From assembly GCF_001435585.1 (NCBI RefSeq), contig NZ_AZEC01000004.1:119739-183738 (forward strand): DNA of 64,000 nt. The letters are read 5' to 3'. The position numbers and the translations under genes were made by a program. Source of the stretch: Schleiferilactobacillus perolens DSM 12744. GTDB lineage: Bacteria > Bacillota > Bacilli > Lactobacillales > Lactobacillaceae. The notes below the pieces were generated by a model. The model had not been told where the DNA came from. It ran no database searches and saw only the letters and a list, made by a program, of their open reading frames with translations. Below are positions 54,019 to 62,482 of the stretch, piece after piece. Position 1 is the first letter of the stretch, and each line of letters opens with the position of its first letter.

Positions 54019-54744
54019 ATGGAAATGGAACGAATCAATGATAATACGATTCGGGTGATACTGGGCAGTGAAGATCTCGCTGAGCGGGGCGTTACTGTTC
54101 TGGATTTGTTAGGTAATCGTAAACAAATCGAACGCTTTTTCTACAGCATCTTGGAAGAGGTCGACAAAGACCATACCTTCGTCAGCAATGATGCGGTCAC
54201 CTTCCAAGTGATGCCGAATAAAAATGGCTTGGAGCTCTTGATTAGCAAGGGCGATATGGATGATGACGAAGAAGACGGCCCGCGTCGCCGGATTCGTCGG
54301 AATGCCCGAGTCTCAAGTAATAATGATCACGAGGATGTATCGGATTTCGTTAAACGTCAATTGGGCGGGTACGATGATGATTCGTCCGTAGAAAGTCGTA
54401 AAAGTGTGGGTACGGCGAAACATGCCCACTATGGCAACCAACCAATGACAAAAGTACTCGCGTTTGCTGATTTTGAAGATATTGTATCCTTGGCCGATGT
54501 GCTCAATGATGACGAAGTGGATGTGGATCTGTACTCCTATAAGAACCGCTACTACTTAGTCTTCACCATGCCAGAGGGCGACTTGCTGGATATGTCGCAG
54601 GACGACTACTTAGCCATTGCCAATGAATATGGTCAAGAGGTCAGTAATGTGACGCCAGAGGTGCTTTCTGAACATGGGCACTTGCTCATGGCGAAGAGTG
54701 CATTGCATCAAGTCGGACACTTCTTTGGTCAGCCGCAAAAGTAA
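54019..54744 (+). CDS. mecA: Adaptor protein MecA
   Basis: 241 residues. The N-terminal substrate-binding domain is MEMERINDNTIRVILGSEDLAERGVTVLDLLGN (1-33). A polar acidic linker with a basic patch (DDDEEDGPRRRIRRNARVSSNN) covers about 80-135. The C-terminal Clp-binding domain (KVLAFADFEDIVSLADVLNDDE...) runs to the end. MecA targets proteins such as competence factors and ComK/ComX-type regulators to ClpC/ClpP. SD AGCGAGGTG precedes ATG 54019. Confidence 0.95.
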   Translation: MEMERINDNTIRVILGSEDLAERGVTVLDLLGNRKQIERFFYSILEEVDKDHTFVSNDAVTFQVMPNKNGLELLISKGDMDDDEEDGPRRRIRRNARVSSNNDHEDVSDFVKRQLGGYDDDSSVESRKSVGTAKHAHYGNQPMTKVLAFADFEDIVSLADVLNDDEVDVDLYSYKNRYYLVFTMPEGDLLDMSQDDYLAIANEYGQEVSNVTPEVLSEHGHLLMAKSALHQVGHFFGQPQK

Positions 54745-54767
54745 TGAGTCGCAAAATTTGAATTATT

Positions 54768-54800
54768 AGCACCGGTCATTCAGTTGACCGGTGCTTTTTT
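54768..54800 (+). terminator. Terminator after mecA
   Basis: AGCACCGGTCA pairs with TGACCGGTGCT, then six T. It ends 30 bases before the coiA start, so coiA needs its own promoter or read-through. Confidence 0.92.
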
Positions 54801-54829
54801 GCGTACTAATTATTGAAGGAGTGATCGGT

Positions 54830-55816
54830 ATGCGGATTGCGTTGAATGGTCAAGGACAATTGGAGTCAGCGGTGATTGCCGCTGCCAATCAGCGACCGCC
54901 CTACACTTGTGCGAATTGCCAGCAAGCCGTGCAACTGCGCCGCCGCCAACGGACTTGGTTCTTCGCCCATACACCGCAGGCAGGCGGACAACACGATGTA
55001 GAAAGTGCCGGGCACCAGGCGGGGAAAGCCGCGTTAAGTCAGTGGTTGGTAAATAGTCAATTGACGGTGACCAATGAACAGGTCGTGGCGAATGGCCAGC
55101 AGCGGATCGATGTCTGTGTCCCCAGTCAGCAACTGGCTTTGGAATACCAGTGCAGTCCCATCACGCAGGCGGATTTGCACGCTCGCCATCGGGGATACGC
55201 CGAGGCGGGCTGGCGGGATTGGTGGATACTGGGGGCTAACTATATTCCCCAGTCGCGCTGGTGTGCCAAAACCGCCCAATTTTGTCAATATTCACCGCAG
55301 CTTGGTTTTTACGTGTATGTCCTGCGTGCCCCTTATCAGGAATTAGAGTTGTGGCACCATTTGACTAAAGCACCCCATCAAGAAAGGTGGCAGGGTGGGG
55401 ACAGGGTACGGTATTCGTTGACTCATCCCTGGACCGAATTTAATCGTTGGCACAGTCAGGCGCACAGGGTGGCTAATGCGGCCTCTTTCTCGGTGGCCGC
55501 CTGGCGCCAACAGTTAGAATGGCGGGTGCGCCGCCGTGATCCGCGGATGCGGGCTCTTTTGCATAATTTGTATCCCAAGGGTTTGCTGGTGACTGACATT
55601 CCCGCCTGGTGTTTCCCAACCACACCGTTGCCACCGGTGTTTACAGGTTCTTTTTTTGATTTTGCCGTGCATACTTGGCTGGCGGAGCGAAGCGGCGGGG
55701 CACTTCCGCCACCGCCACGCCTGGACGCGCCGTTGTTATCTTTGACGGCACAAAAAAAGTGGATCGATTATCCGATCCACTGGCTGGCCCGGCAAAGGGC
55801 GGGTCATAAAACGTGA
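54830..55816 (+). CDS. coiA: Competence protein CoiA
   Basis: 328 residues from ATG 54830, after GAAGGAG. It has a zinc-finger-like Cys pair (YTCANCQQAV, about 26-35), WFFAH, then a nuclease-like domain: HQAGKAALSQWL and LEYQCSPITQADLHARHRGYAEAGWRDWWILG (about 99-137). CoiA acts in the cytoplasm on incoming DNA during transformation, promoting recombination. The order mecA-coiA-spxH-relQ-nadK is common in lactobacilli. Its 3' end overlaps the convergent spxH by 13 bases. Confidence 0.92.
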   Translation: MRIALNGQGQLESAVIAAANQRPPYTCANCQQAVQLRRRQRTWFFAHTPQAGGQHDVESAGHQAGKAALSQWLVNSQLTVTNEQVVANGQQRIDVCVPSQQLALEYQCSPITQADLHARHRGYAEAGWRDWWILGANYIPQSRWCAKTAQFCQYSPQLGFYVYVLRAPYQELELWHHLTKAPHQERWQGGDRVRYSLTHPWTEFNRWHSQAHRVANAASFSVAAWRQQLEWRVRRRDPRMRALLHNLYPKGLLVTDIPAWCFPTTPLPPVFTGSFFDFAVHTWLAERSGGALPPPPRLDAPLLSLTAQKKWIDYPIHWLARQRAGHKT

Positions 55817-56424
55817 AAGTGGCGACGGGAATGGCTGGCGGCATGGTCATCCAGATCGCCGGCGTGGGAAAACAGGCCGCGAATGATATTTTCATTCGTA
55901 CAACCGGCCACAAGCAAACCGGAATGATCAATATCCTTGGAGTAGTCAAAGAGCACCATGGATGGCGCTGTTTCTACCCCCATTCGGGTGGCGGCGGCCA
56001 AGTCTTTTTCGTAGCCGCTCTTCACATACGTGCTATGCCGGTCTTCCCAGAACATGGTCACATCAATGTGGGCTAATTTCAAACCTTCTTCGATTAATGA
56101 CGGCGTGTACTGGCGATCATGTTCATTGATGGCGGACTGCATGAACAGCAAGAATTGCCGAGCTTTTTTGGTACCTTGAAAACTGGCTGCTTTAAAATCT
56201 AATGCCACAGAATAGGCGACCCGATTGATCTCGTTTTGGGCTTTGAGGTCAGTGGGGTCAATATGCTTCAATTCCATGTAGTGTTTCACGATTTTTAAGT
56301 TGATCAATGGGACGAATGAGTAATGGACGGTATCCGGGTAGTCCTCAATCGCCCGCAAAGTGGAACGTTCTGCGGATAGGCATTCGATGCCAATTGGATT
56401 GACGAACAGAAATATTTCGATCAC
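55804..56424 (-). CDS. spxH: ClpXP adaptor SpxH (YjbH), DsbA-like fold
   Basis: 206 residues from GTG 56424, with GGAGG upstream on the minus strand. The N-terminus EIFLFVNPIGIECLSAER aligns with the thioredoxin-fold CXXC region of YjbH, but the first cysteine is Gly here (GIEC). The DsbA-like helical insert and C-terminal thioredoxin half (GVETAPSMVLFDYSKD) follow, then a His-rich tail (DDHAASHSRRHFHVL). It presents Spx to ClpXP. It is divergent from relQ. Confidence 0.9.
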   Translation of the reverse strand: MIEIFLFVNPIGIECLSAERSTLRAIEDYPDTVHYSFVPLINLKIVKHYMELKHIDPTDLKAQNEINRVAYSVALDFKAASFQGTKKARQFLLFMQSAINEHDRQYTPSLIEEGLKLAHIDVTMFWEDRHSTYVKSGYEKDLAAATRMGVETAPSMVLFDYSKDIDHSGLLVAGCTNENIIRGLFSHAGDLDDHAASHSRRHFHVL

Positions 56425-56849
56425 GGGACAACCTCCAACTTTTTAGTGACCATCGGGGTAAGGAACATCTTAATAAAACAGTGGCTTACTCGAGCAATGC
56501 GACAATGACAGCGCCGGCACCGCTTTGCCGCACTTAGGCAAGTGCTGAGTTCTTTTTCTAACACCTGCATCATACCGTATCTTGCCCAGAAAGTGTTGAA
56601 ATATGCCTCGGCTTCACCCACGACCGAACAAAAAGGCACAGAAGTGGGAAAAACGAATGGCAATTTGTAAAACGTCTTTAAAAACAAAAACAACCCGTTC
56701 CCCTAATGTATGGAACGGCTCTCACATATGTTAGAATAACAGAGGTTTGTGTGTCAACTGAGGTGGGAATTTAACAGCGGTGCGCCAGGCATGGCCTGTC
56801 TGGTGAATTGGTTTGCCACACTCAGGCACCGAGGAAAGCAGGTATCATC
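56425..56849. promoter_or_regulatory. Divergent spxH-relQ intergenic region
   Basis: 425 bases without a convincing gene. CCGTTCC (56695-56701) pairs with GGAACGG (56712-56718) and, read on the minus strand, is followed by a T-rich run, so it may be a leader terminator or attenuator for spxH. A -10-like TAGAAT is at 56732-56737 on the plus strand. A 90-codon minus frame (56421-56693) starts with TTG and has no SD; I do not accept it. Confidence 0.4.
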
Positions 56850-57566
56850 ATGGGCAGAGATTGGTCCACATTTTTATTACCCTATGAACAGGCTGTGAAC
56901 GAATTAAAAATAAAATTAAGGGCATTACGGACAGAGTTTCTAGAAAAAGGGGAACACACTCCGATCGAGTTTGTCACCGGCCGGGTCAAGCCAGTTCCCA
57001 GTATTATTGAAAAAATGCATCGCCGGGTCATTGAACCGGCTCTTTTAGAAGAAGACATGCAGGATATTGCGGGCCTGCGTATTCAGTGCCAATTCGTCGA
57101 GGATATTTACGACGTCGTCAACTTGTTGCGCGAACGCTCGGATATGCAGGTGGTCGAGGAACGGGATTATGTCACGAATGACAAACCCAGCGGTTATCGC
57201 AGTTACCATATGGTGATTTCTTACCCAGTCCAAATGGCTACCGGGGAGAAAAAGATCTTGGCGGAAATTCAGATCCGCACACTGGCGATGAACTTCTGGG
57301 CGACCATTGAACATTCCCTCAGCTATAAATACCCGAAGGCATTTCCAAAAGAGATCAACGATCGATTGAAGCGGGCGGCGGAAGCGGCGTTTATGCTGGA
57401 TAAAGAAATGTCGGCCATTCGCGAAGAAATTCAGGATGCGCAGGTCATGTTTAATTACAGCCGCGGCAAACAATCGACGGGTGCTGGCGGTGAGAGTCAG
57501 ACGGATAATGATACAGATACGGGAGAGAAAGACGACCATGACGACGATGAAAATCGCGATATTTAG
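56850..57566 (+). CDS. relQ: Small alarmone synthetase RelQ (GTP pyrophosphokinase)
   Basis: 238 residues from ATG 56850, with AGG seven bases upstream; the longer frame lacks an SD. This is a single-domain (p)ppGpp synthetase. PYEQAVNELKIKLRALR at the start, the RelA/SpoT core with DIAGLRIQCQFVEDIYDVVNLL (about 70-91) and GYRSYHMV, and the G-loop/tetramer region EIQIRTLAMNFWATIEHSLSYK are intact. The C-terminal tail is acidic and disordered (DNDTDTGEKDDHDDDENRD). It overlaps nadK, whose start lies 29 bases inside it. Confidence 0.94.
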   Translation: MGRDWSTFLLPYEQAVNELKIKLRALRTEFLEKGEHTPIEFVTGRVKPVPSIIEKMHRRVIEPALLEEDMQDIAGLRIQCQFVEDIYDVVNLLRERSDMQVVEERDYVTNDKPSGYRSYHMVISYPVQMATGEKKILAEIQIRTLAMNFWATIEHSLSYKYPKAFPKEINDRLKRAAEAAFMLDKEMSAIREEIQDAQVMFNYSRGKQSTGAGGESQTDNDTDTGEKDDHDDDENRDI

Positions 57567-58362
57567 CAATGATAAGCCCAAGTCCCGCACGTTCCGCAAT
57601 AAATTATCGCGGGAATTACGGGATCGGAATATAATTTTGACCAGCCGCGATCCGGATATCGTGGTGACGGTGGGCGGCGATGGCACACTGCTGTCGGCGT
57701 TTCATCGGTATGCCCATCAACTGGACCGGATTCGATTTATTGGGGTACACACTGGCCATCTGGGCTTCTATACTGACTGGCGGGATTATGAACTGCCCGA
57801 GTTGGTTGAGGCATTAACGAAAGATTCTGGACAAAGTGTGAGTTATCCGTTGTTGGATGTGTACGTGGAATATTTCGACGGCGGCCACGACCACTATGTC
57901 GCGCTGAACGAATCGACCATTCGCCGAGTGAACAAGACCATGAAGTCGGAAGTTTATATTCGCAATGAGCTGTTTGAAAGTTTCCGCGGCGACGGTCTGT
58001 GTATTTCCACCCCGACTGGGTCGACGGCCTATTCCAAGTCACTGGGCGGGGCTGTGCTGCATCCCCGGTTAGAGGCATTGCAGATGACCGAAGTGGCCTC
58101 CATCAACAATCGACTTTTCCGGACCTTGTCTTCCCCCATCGTGATTGCACCGGATGAATTTATTACCATTCGGCCGGACGCTCAGGAAGATTACATTCTG
58201 ACGGTGGATTCTTTTACCCATCGGGTGCGGCCAATTTCACAGGTTACTTTCCGAGTCGCTAAAGAGCGGATTCATTTTGCTCGTTATCGCCACATGCACT
58301 TCTGGGACCGGGTGGAGGATGCCTTCATCGGCAGCAAGCAGTCCCATGTTAAACGGTCATGA
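57538..58362 (+). CDS. nadK: NAD kinase
   Basis: 274 residues from ATG 57538, ten bases after GGGAGAG and inside the relQ end. GGDGT at 46-50, followed by LLSAFH, and NE in VALNESTIRR match the ATP-NAD kinase family. The enzyme makes NADP from NAD. STPTGSTAYSKSLGGAVLHP is the second conserved loop. It overlaps the following pseudouridine synthase gene by four bases (ATGA), forming the relQ-nadK-rlu operon that is widespread in Firmicutes. Confidence 0.95.
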   Translation: MTTMKIAIFSNDKPKSRTFRNKLSRELRDRNIILTSRDPDIVVTVGGDGTLLSAFHRYAHQLDRIRFIGVHTGHLGFYTDWRDYELPELVEALTKDSGQSVSYPLLDVYVEYFDGGHDHYVALNESTIRRVNKTMKSEVYIRNELFESFRGDGLCISTPTGSTAYSKSLGGAVLHPRLEALQMTEVASINNRLFRTLSSPIVIAPDEFITIRPDAQEDYILTVDSFTHRVRPISQVTFRVAKERIHFARYRHMHFWDRVEDAFIGSKQSHVKRS

Positions 58363-59261
58363 TTTTCAAATGGGTCGTACCGGATGATGGACCTGAGTCA
58401 ATGGAGACCTTTCTCACGCACTTAGGGCTGTCTCGGTCGTTTATTAGCCGCACCAAGTTTAATGGTGGGGCGCTTTTTGTGAACAGTCATCAGCGCAATT
58501 CGGATTACCCTATCCATCCTGGAGATGTCATTCGCTTGGTGGCGCCGCCGGAACGCAGTGCGGATAATATTATTCCGTCTGATTTGCCAATCCATGTGCT
58601 GTATGAGGATCAAGACTTGTTGATCGTGAATAAACCGCCGTTTGTCGCATCCATTCCCTCCCCGCAGCATCCCCGAGACACCATGGCCAACCGGGTGAAG
58701 GGGTATCTGCACGAGATTGGTAATGAAAGTGATGCGGTCCACGTGGTGTCCCGGTTAGACCGGGATACCAGCGGGGTCATGCTGTTTGCCAAGCACAGTT
58801 TGGCCCATAGTTTGCTGGATCACCAGATTCAAAGCAAGGCGATGATCAAGGAATATTTTGCCGTGGTGACTGGTGCCTTGGCCCCTGGGAGCGGGTTGAT
58901 TGATCTGCCCATTGATCGGGCCCCAGATTCGCTGTATGCGCGAATGGTGAAAGTCGGCGGGAAGGCTTCGCTGACGGCCTATACTGTGGATACGACGACG
59001 GCGCAGGCAAGCATCGTGTCGGTTCGGCTGTTGACGGGGCGGACACATCAGATTCGGGTCCATTTTGACGCATTAGGCCATCCGCTGGTGGGTGATGATC
59101 TATACGGGACCACTAGCCCGTTAATCGATCGGCAGGCTTTGCACGCCCATGTATTGCGGTTGCGGCAGCCGCTGACTGGGCAAAACATTATGGTGACGGC
59201 ACCGCTGCCCCCGGATTTGTGCAGTTTACGGGCGATGGTTTGGCGCGCTGCGGAAAAATAA
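58359..59261 (+). CDS. RluA family pseudouridine synthase
   Basis: 300 residues. A short S4-like N-terminal region (FLTHLGLSRSFISRTKFNGGALFVN) precedes the catalytic domain. The active-site motif is SRLDRDTSG with Asp134 as the nucleophile, where the usual first His is Ser. LLTGRTHQIRVHFDALGHPLVGDDLYG is the C-terminal signature. It isomerises uridine in rRNA or tRNA; the exact target is not determined (RluD-like by position in the operon). It is translationally coupled to nadK and ends in a terminator. Confidence 0.92.
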   Translation: MIFKWVVPDDGPESMETFLTHLGLSRSFISRTKFNGGALFVNSHQRNSDYPIHPGDVIRLVAPPERSADNIIPSDLPIHVLYEDQDLLIVNKPPFVASIPSPQHPRDTMANRVKGYLHEIGNESDAVHVVSRLDRDTSGVMLFAKHSLAHSLLDHQIQSKAMIKEYFAVVTGALAPGSGLIDLPIDRAPDSLYARMVKVGGKASLTAYTVDTTTAQASIVSVRLLTGRTHQIRVHFDALGHPLVGDDLYGTTSPLIDRQALHAHVLRLRQPLTGQNIMVTAPLPPDLCSLRAMVWRAAEK

Positions 59262-59302
59262 AAAACGTCGTGACGGAATTTGCTCCGTGACGACGTTTTT
59301 TA
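59260..59302. terminator. Terminator after the relQ-nadK-rlu operon
   Basis: AAAACGTCGTGACGGA pairs with TCCGTGACGACGTTTT, with A/T runs on both sides; it also serves the converging cutC. Confidence 0.92.
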
Positions 59303-59319
59303 TTGGTCAGACGGCTGGT

Positions 59320-59964
59320 TTAAATCGTAACCAGCTTGGTGCCGTGAAGTTGTTTGACGCCAAGTGAAGTCGCAATTTCATCTGCATTCACGGCAGTAAT
59401 GCCGCCGCCCGGAAGAATAGTGAGATTTTTAGGGGCAGCTTGGACCGTTTCCGCCAGATGGGCGAGGGTGTCTTGAATCGGAATAGTTAACGGGCCGCCG
59501 TGGGTGAGAACCCGGGAGACGTCGTGGGCAGCCAGCCATTTTAATGCAGCCGTCTGTTTGTCTTGGGGGATGGCGTCGAAGGCCATGTGGAAGACCACAG
59601 TCATTCCCGCTGCCGCGGCAATGAGTTGCGCCATGGCGTCCGTGTCAATGTCGCCAGCCGGGGTCAAAGCACCGGTGACAATGGCGTCGGCCCCGAGTTC
59701 CTGGGCGACGAAGACATCAGTCTCCATCATTTTGACTTCGGTGTCGTTATACACGAAATTGCCGCCCCGGGGCCGGATCATGACCGCAATGCTGCGCTGT
59801 TTTTCGTGGACATAACGAATGCTTTCGGCCATGACGCCGCGACTGACGGTGGTCCCGCCCACTGCGAGATTGTCATTCAATTCGATGCGGTCCGCCCCAG
59901 CGGCCAACAATGCTGGAATATGGGTGAAGTTTTCAACGGCGACTTCTTTTAAAAATTGAACCAT
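59320..59964 (-). CDS. cutC: CutC family protein
   Basis: 214 residues from the ATG at 59964, six bases after AAAGGAGT on the minus strand; the frame further upstream contains that SD. It has a CutC TIM-barrel pattern: EVAVENFTHIPALLAAGADRIELNDNLAVGGTTVSRG at the N-terminus, VMIRPRGGNFVYNDTEV near 75, and GGGITAVNADEIA near the end. Its name refers to copper homeostasis in E. coli, but the role in Gram-positives is unclear. It follows uppP, whose stop lies 21 bases before the ATG; the two are probably co-transcribed. Confidence 0.9.
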   Translation of the reverse strand: MVQFLKEVAVENFTHIPALLAAGADRIELNDNLAVGGTTVSRGVMAESIRYVHEKQRSIAVMIRPRGGNFVYNDTEVKMMETDVFVAQELGADAIVTGALTPAGDIDTDAMAQLIAAAAGMTVVFHMAFDAIPQDKQTAALKWLAAHDVSRVLTHGGPLTIPIQDTLAHLAETVQAAPKNLTILPGGGITAVNADEIATSLGVKQLHGTKLVTI

Positions 59965-59985
59965 GTGGTGACTCCTTTCAACCAA

Positions 59986-60810
59986 CTAATGGAATGAGAA
60001 CCAGGCAATTACTAAAATCCCTAAAATGATCCGATACCAGCCAAATCCTTGGAAGTCGTTGCGCTTGATAAAGTTCAGCAAGAACCGGATAGAAATATAG
60101 GCGACGATGAAAGACACGAATGTACCGACCAGTAACACCATGAGTTCATCCCCAGTGAATGTGTTGCCCTTCAGCAGATACTTGGCTAATTTCAAGCCGG
60201 ACGCCCCCACCATTGTGGGAATCGCCAGAAAAAATGAAAACTCAGTGGCCACGAAGCGGGAAGCACCAATCGTGATCCCACCAAGAATTGTCGCGCCAGA
60301 ACGGGAGGTTCCTGGTACTAGACTGAGTAATTGAAAGAGCCCAATCTTGAAGCCCGTAGCAGGACTCACGGCGTTGAGATCCGTTTCCCGTGGTGTCCGA
60401 TGCGCGTTCCAACGTTCTACGACAATGAACAATACCCCATAAATAATCAACGTGGCACTGATCACAGGCCACGTATTGAGATGTGCATCCATCCAGTCGT
60501 TTAGCAACAGGCCGACAATCATGGATGGAATGACTGCTAAGATGACTTTAAACCATAATCGCCACGTATCGCTTTTTTCTGCGTGGGTCTTCTTGGGCGA
60601 GAACGGATTGAGGCGATGGAAGTAGAGCACGACCACTGCCAGGATTGCGCCCAGTTGAATCACGACCATGAACATGGTGATAAAGGCTGGGGATTCGTCT
60701 AGTTTCACGAATTCGTTAGCCAGGTATAAATGTCCCGTAGAACTGATGGGCAGAAACTCGGTGACACCTTCAATAATGCCTAGGATCACTGCTTTTAAAA
60801 TATTCAGCAC
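59986..60810 (-). CDS. uppP: Undecaprenyl-diphosphatase (bacitracin resistance)
   Basis: 274 residues starting with GTG 60810. It has an UppP/BacA membrane fold with several TM helices. Catalytic motif 1 is [17 protein letters not shown] (14-30) and motif 2 is [14 protein letters not shown] near 177. It dephosphorylates undecaprenyl pyrophosphate at the membrane to recycle the cell-wall lipid carrier. Its SD (GAGGAGG) is sequestered in the 3' arm of the hairpin 60817-60869, followed by six T, a layout that suggests leader control. Confidence 0.95.
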   Translation of the reverse strand: MLNILKAVILGIIEGVTEFLPISSTGHLYLANEFVKLDESPAFITMFMVVIQLGAILAVVVLYFHRLNPFSPKKTHAEKSDTWRLWFKVILAVIPSMIVGLLLNDWMDAHLNTWPVISATLIIYGVLFIVVERWNAHRTPRETDLNAVSPATGFKIGLFQLLSLVPGTSRSGATILGGITIGASRFVATEFSFFLAIPTMVGASGLKLAKYLLKGNTFTGDELMVLLVGTFVSFIVAYISIRFLLNFIKRNDFQGFGWYRIILGILVIAWFSFH

Positions 60811-60816
60811 GAAAAA

Positions 60817-60869
60817 ATCCTCCTCAAGATATACATTAACGAGCCTAAGTATATCGTACTGAGGAGGAT
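60817..60869 (-). promoter_or_regulatory. Terminator-like hairpin containing the uppP ribosome site
   Basis: On the minus strand, ATCCTCCTCA (60869-60860) is exactly complementary to TGAGGAGGAT (60826-60817), and GATATAC pairs with GTATATC inside. Six T follow, and then the uppP GTG at 60810-60808. The stem thus ends the upstream lactonase message and also hides the uppP SD. Confidence 0.75.
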
Positions 60870-60892
60870 GGGAGTAGCGCGTTTACCGAAGT

Positions 60893-61924
60893 TTAACGAA
60901 CAAAAACGACACACGTGCTCTCCGGCGTCGTAATATCTTGCTGGATCTTGGTCAAGAAGCCGCTTTCTGAATCGCGGCGATACAAAGTCCCGTTATCAGA
61001 ATCTTGATTCACGACCAAGACATATTTTTCAGTAGGGTCTAGTGCAAAGTCCCGGGGGATCTTACCTTCCGTGCTGATCCGTTGAATTAGACTGATCTTG
61101 CGACCGTCCGGGCTGACACTGAACACGGCAATACTATCGTGGCCCCGGTTGGAAGCATATAAGAAGCGGCCATCATGGCTGATGCGAATCGCAGCCGAAC
61201 CGTTGAAGGCGGTCCAGTCGTCGGGAATGAGGGACGTTTCCATCAGTGGCGAGAAACTGCCCTTAGTGGCGTCATAATTCAAGACAATGACGGCGCTGCC
61301 GAGTTCGCCCAGTAAATACGCGATGGACTGGGTCGGGTGGAAGACCATGTGGCGGGGTCCAAAGCCAGCCGGGGTAGCGAATGTCGCCACATGGGTCAAT
61401 TGACCGTCTGCCGACACATCATATGTGTCCACTTGGTCCATGCCTAAATCGCAGGAGACCAGCCGCTTGTCCGGGGTCAAAATGGTTTGATGGACATGGG
61501 CGGCGTCTTGCTCGGGCTTGGGACCATGGCCTTCGTGGGTCACCACGGTCACTTCCGCTAATTCGCCAGCGGGAGACACGGTGAAGACTTGAATGGTGCC
61601 CTTATGATAGTTGGCAGCATAGAGCAGAGAGCGGTCGGCATCAAAGAAAATATGGGCCGGCGAAGAGCCCGGAGCCAAGACTTCGTTGATCAACTTAGGG
61701 GTGTGGCCCGCCATATCGTAACTAGCGACGCCGCCTTGACCGTCTTTAGCCTCGATGGCAAAAAGATGACGCCCTTGGGGATCATAGGCGATATACGTGG
61801 CACCCTTAATTGAAATAATATTTTGCGGGTCACTGATTTTTTCTGTATCGGTATCCAGCGCGGCTTCGTAAATACCTTGCGAAATGCGCTTGGTATAACC
61901 GCCGAGATAAATTTTTTCTTGCAA
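60893..61924 (-). CDS. pgl: 6-phosphogluconolactonase / lactonase, seven-bladed propeller family
   Basis: 343 residues from TTG 61924, eight bases after AAGGAGC on the minus strand. The lactonase beta-propeller family is recognised by repeated blades such as THVATFATPAGFGPRHMVFHPTQSIAYLLGELGS and DGRFLYASNRGHDSIAVFSV, and by the end TPESTCVVFV. It probably hydrolyses 6-phosphogluconolactone in the pentose-phosphate pathway; related propellers act on other lactones. It ends just before the hairpin shared with uppP. Confidence 0.88.
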   Translation of the reverse strand: MQEKIYLGGYTKRISQGIYEAALDTDTEKISDPQNIISIKGATYIAYDPQGRHLFAIEAKDGQGGVASYDMAGHTPKLINEVLAPGSSPAHIFFDADRSLLYAANYHKGTIQVFTVSPAGELAEVTVVTHEGHGPKPEQDAAHVHQTILTPDKRLVSCDLGMDQVDTYDVSADGQLTHVATFATPAGFGPRHMVFHPTQSIAYLLGELGSAVIVLNYDATKGSFSPLMETSLIPDDWTAFNGSAAIRISHDGRFLYASNRGHDSIAVFSVSPDGRKISLIQRISTEGKIPRDFALDPTEKYVLVVNQDSDNGTLYRRDSESGFLTKIQQDITTPESTCVVFVR

Positions 61925-62063
61925 GAGGTTTTGCTCCTTCCATCGGTTCTAGGGAAAAGTATAGCATGGAAACCGGTCTCAAGTCGGGGTCAGAGGAGTG
62001 CAGACTATGATAAAATGGGATTTTGTAACAGATACTCCAAAATATGACAAACGAGGCATGATG

Positions 62064-62453
62064 ATGACAGAAACAAAGGCAACAGTCACAGCAATCGGCA
62101 AGCAGGCTTTGGGCCATGCCGACCCAATGGTGGTATTGTTTGGTGAGGAAGCCACGGATGAAATTGCGTCCATCGCAGTTATTCAGCGCTTCTCAGACAA
62201 AGCCGCGCAGGCCCAGTTAACAATGGCCCAAGGGGATCAAGTGCAGATTAACGATGATCGCTACACGGTCACTTATGTCGGCCGGGCGGCGTCTGCTAAC
62301 TTGCAGACGCTGGGCCATGTCGCGCTGGTGTTCACTGACAAACTGGCCGGCGATCGATTGCAGAATGCATTGTATCTGGCACCGTTAGATGGCGCTTTGC
62401 AAATGCCCGAATTCACGGTGGGCACGCCGCTGGTTTACATCCACCAGGGATAG
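62064..62453 (+). CDS. PTS glucitol/sorbitol IIA-like protein
   Basis: 129 residues. Three in-frame ATGs occur in a row (62058, 62061, 62064); 62064 has the best distance (7) from ACGAGG. The pattern VTAIGKQALGHADPMVVLFGEEATDEIASIAVIQRF, then GDQVQINDDRYTVTYVGRAASANLQTLGHVALVF matches GutA/SrlB-type IIA. No IIB/IIC partners are nearby, and a TM transporter of another class follows, so it is an orphan with a probably regulatory role. Confidence 0.8.
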   Translation: MTETKATVTAIGKQALGHADPMVVLFGEEATDEIASIAVIQRFSDKAAQAQLTMAQGDQVQINDDRYTVTYVGRAASANLQTLGHVALVFTDKLAGDRLQNALYLAPLDGALQMPEFTVGTPLVYIHQG

Positions 62454-62482
62454 TACTCGGGCATCACGAAGGGAGATTCGCG

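Noticed and set aside
56421..56693. 90-codon minus-strand frame upstream of spxH
   Set aside because: It starts with TTG, has no SD, and shows no recognisable pattern; the region is better read as a leader/promoter with a hairpin.
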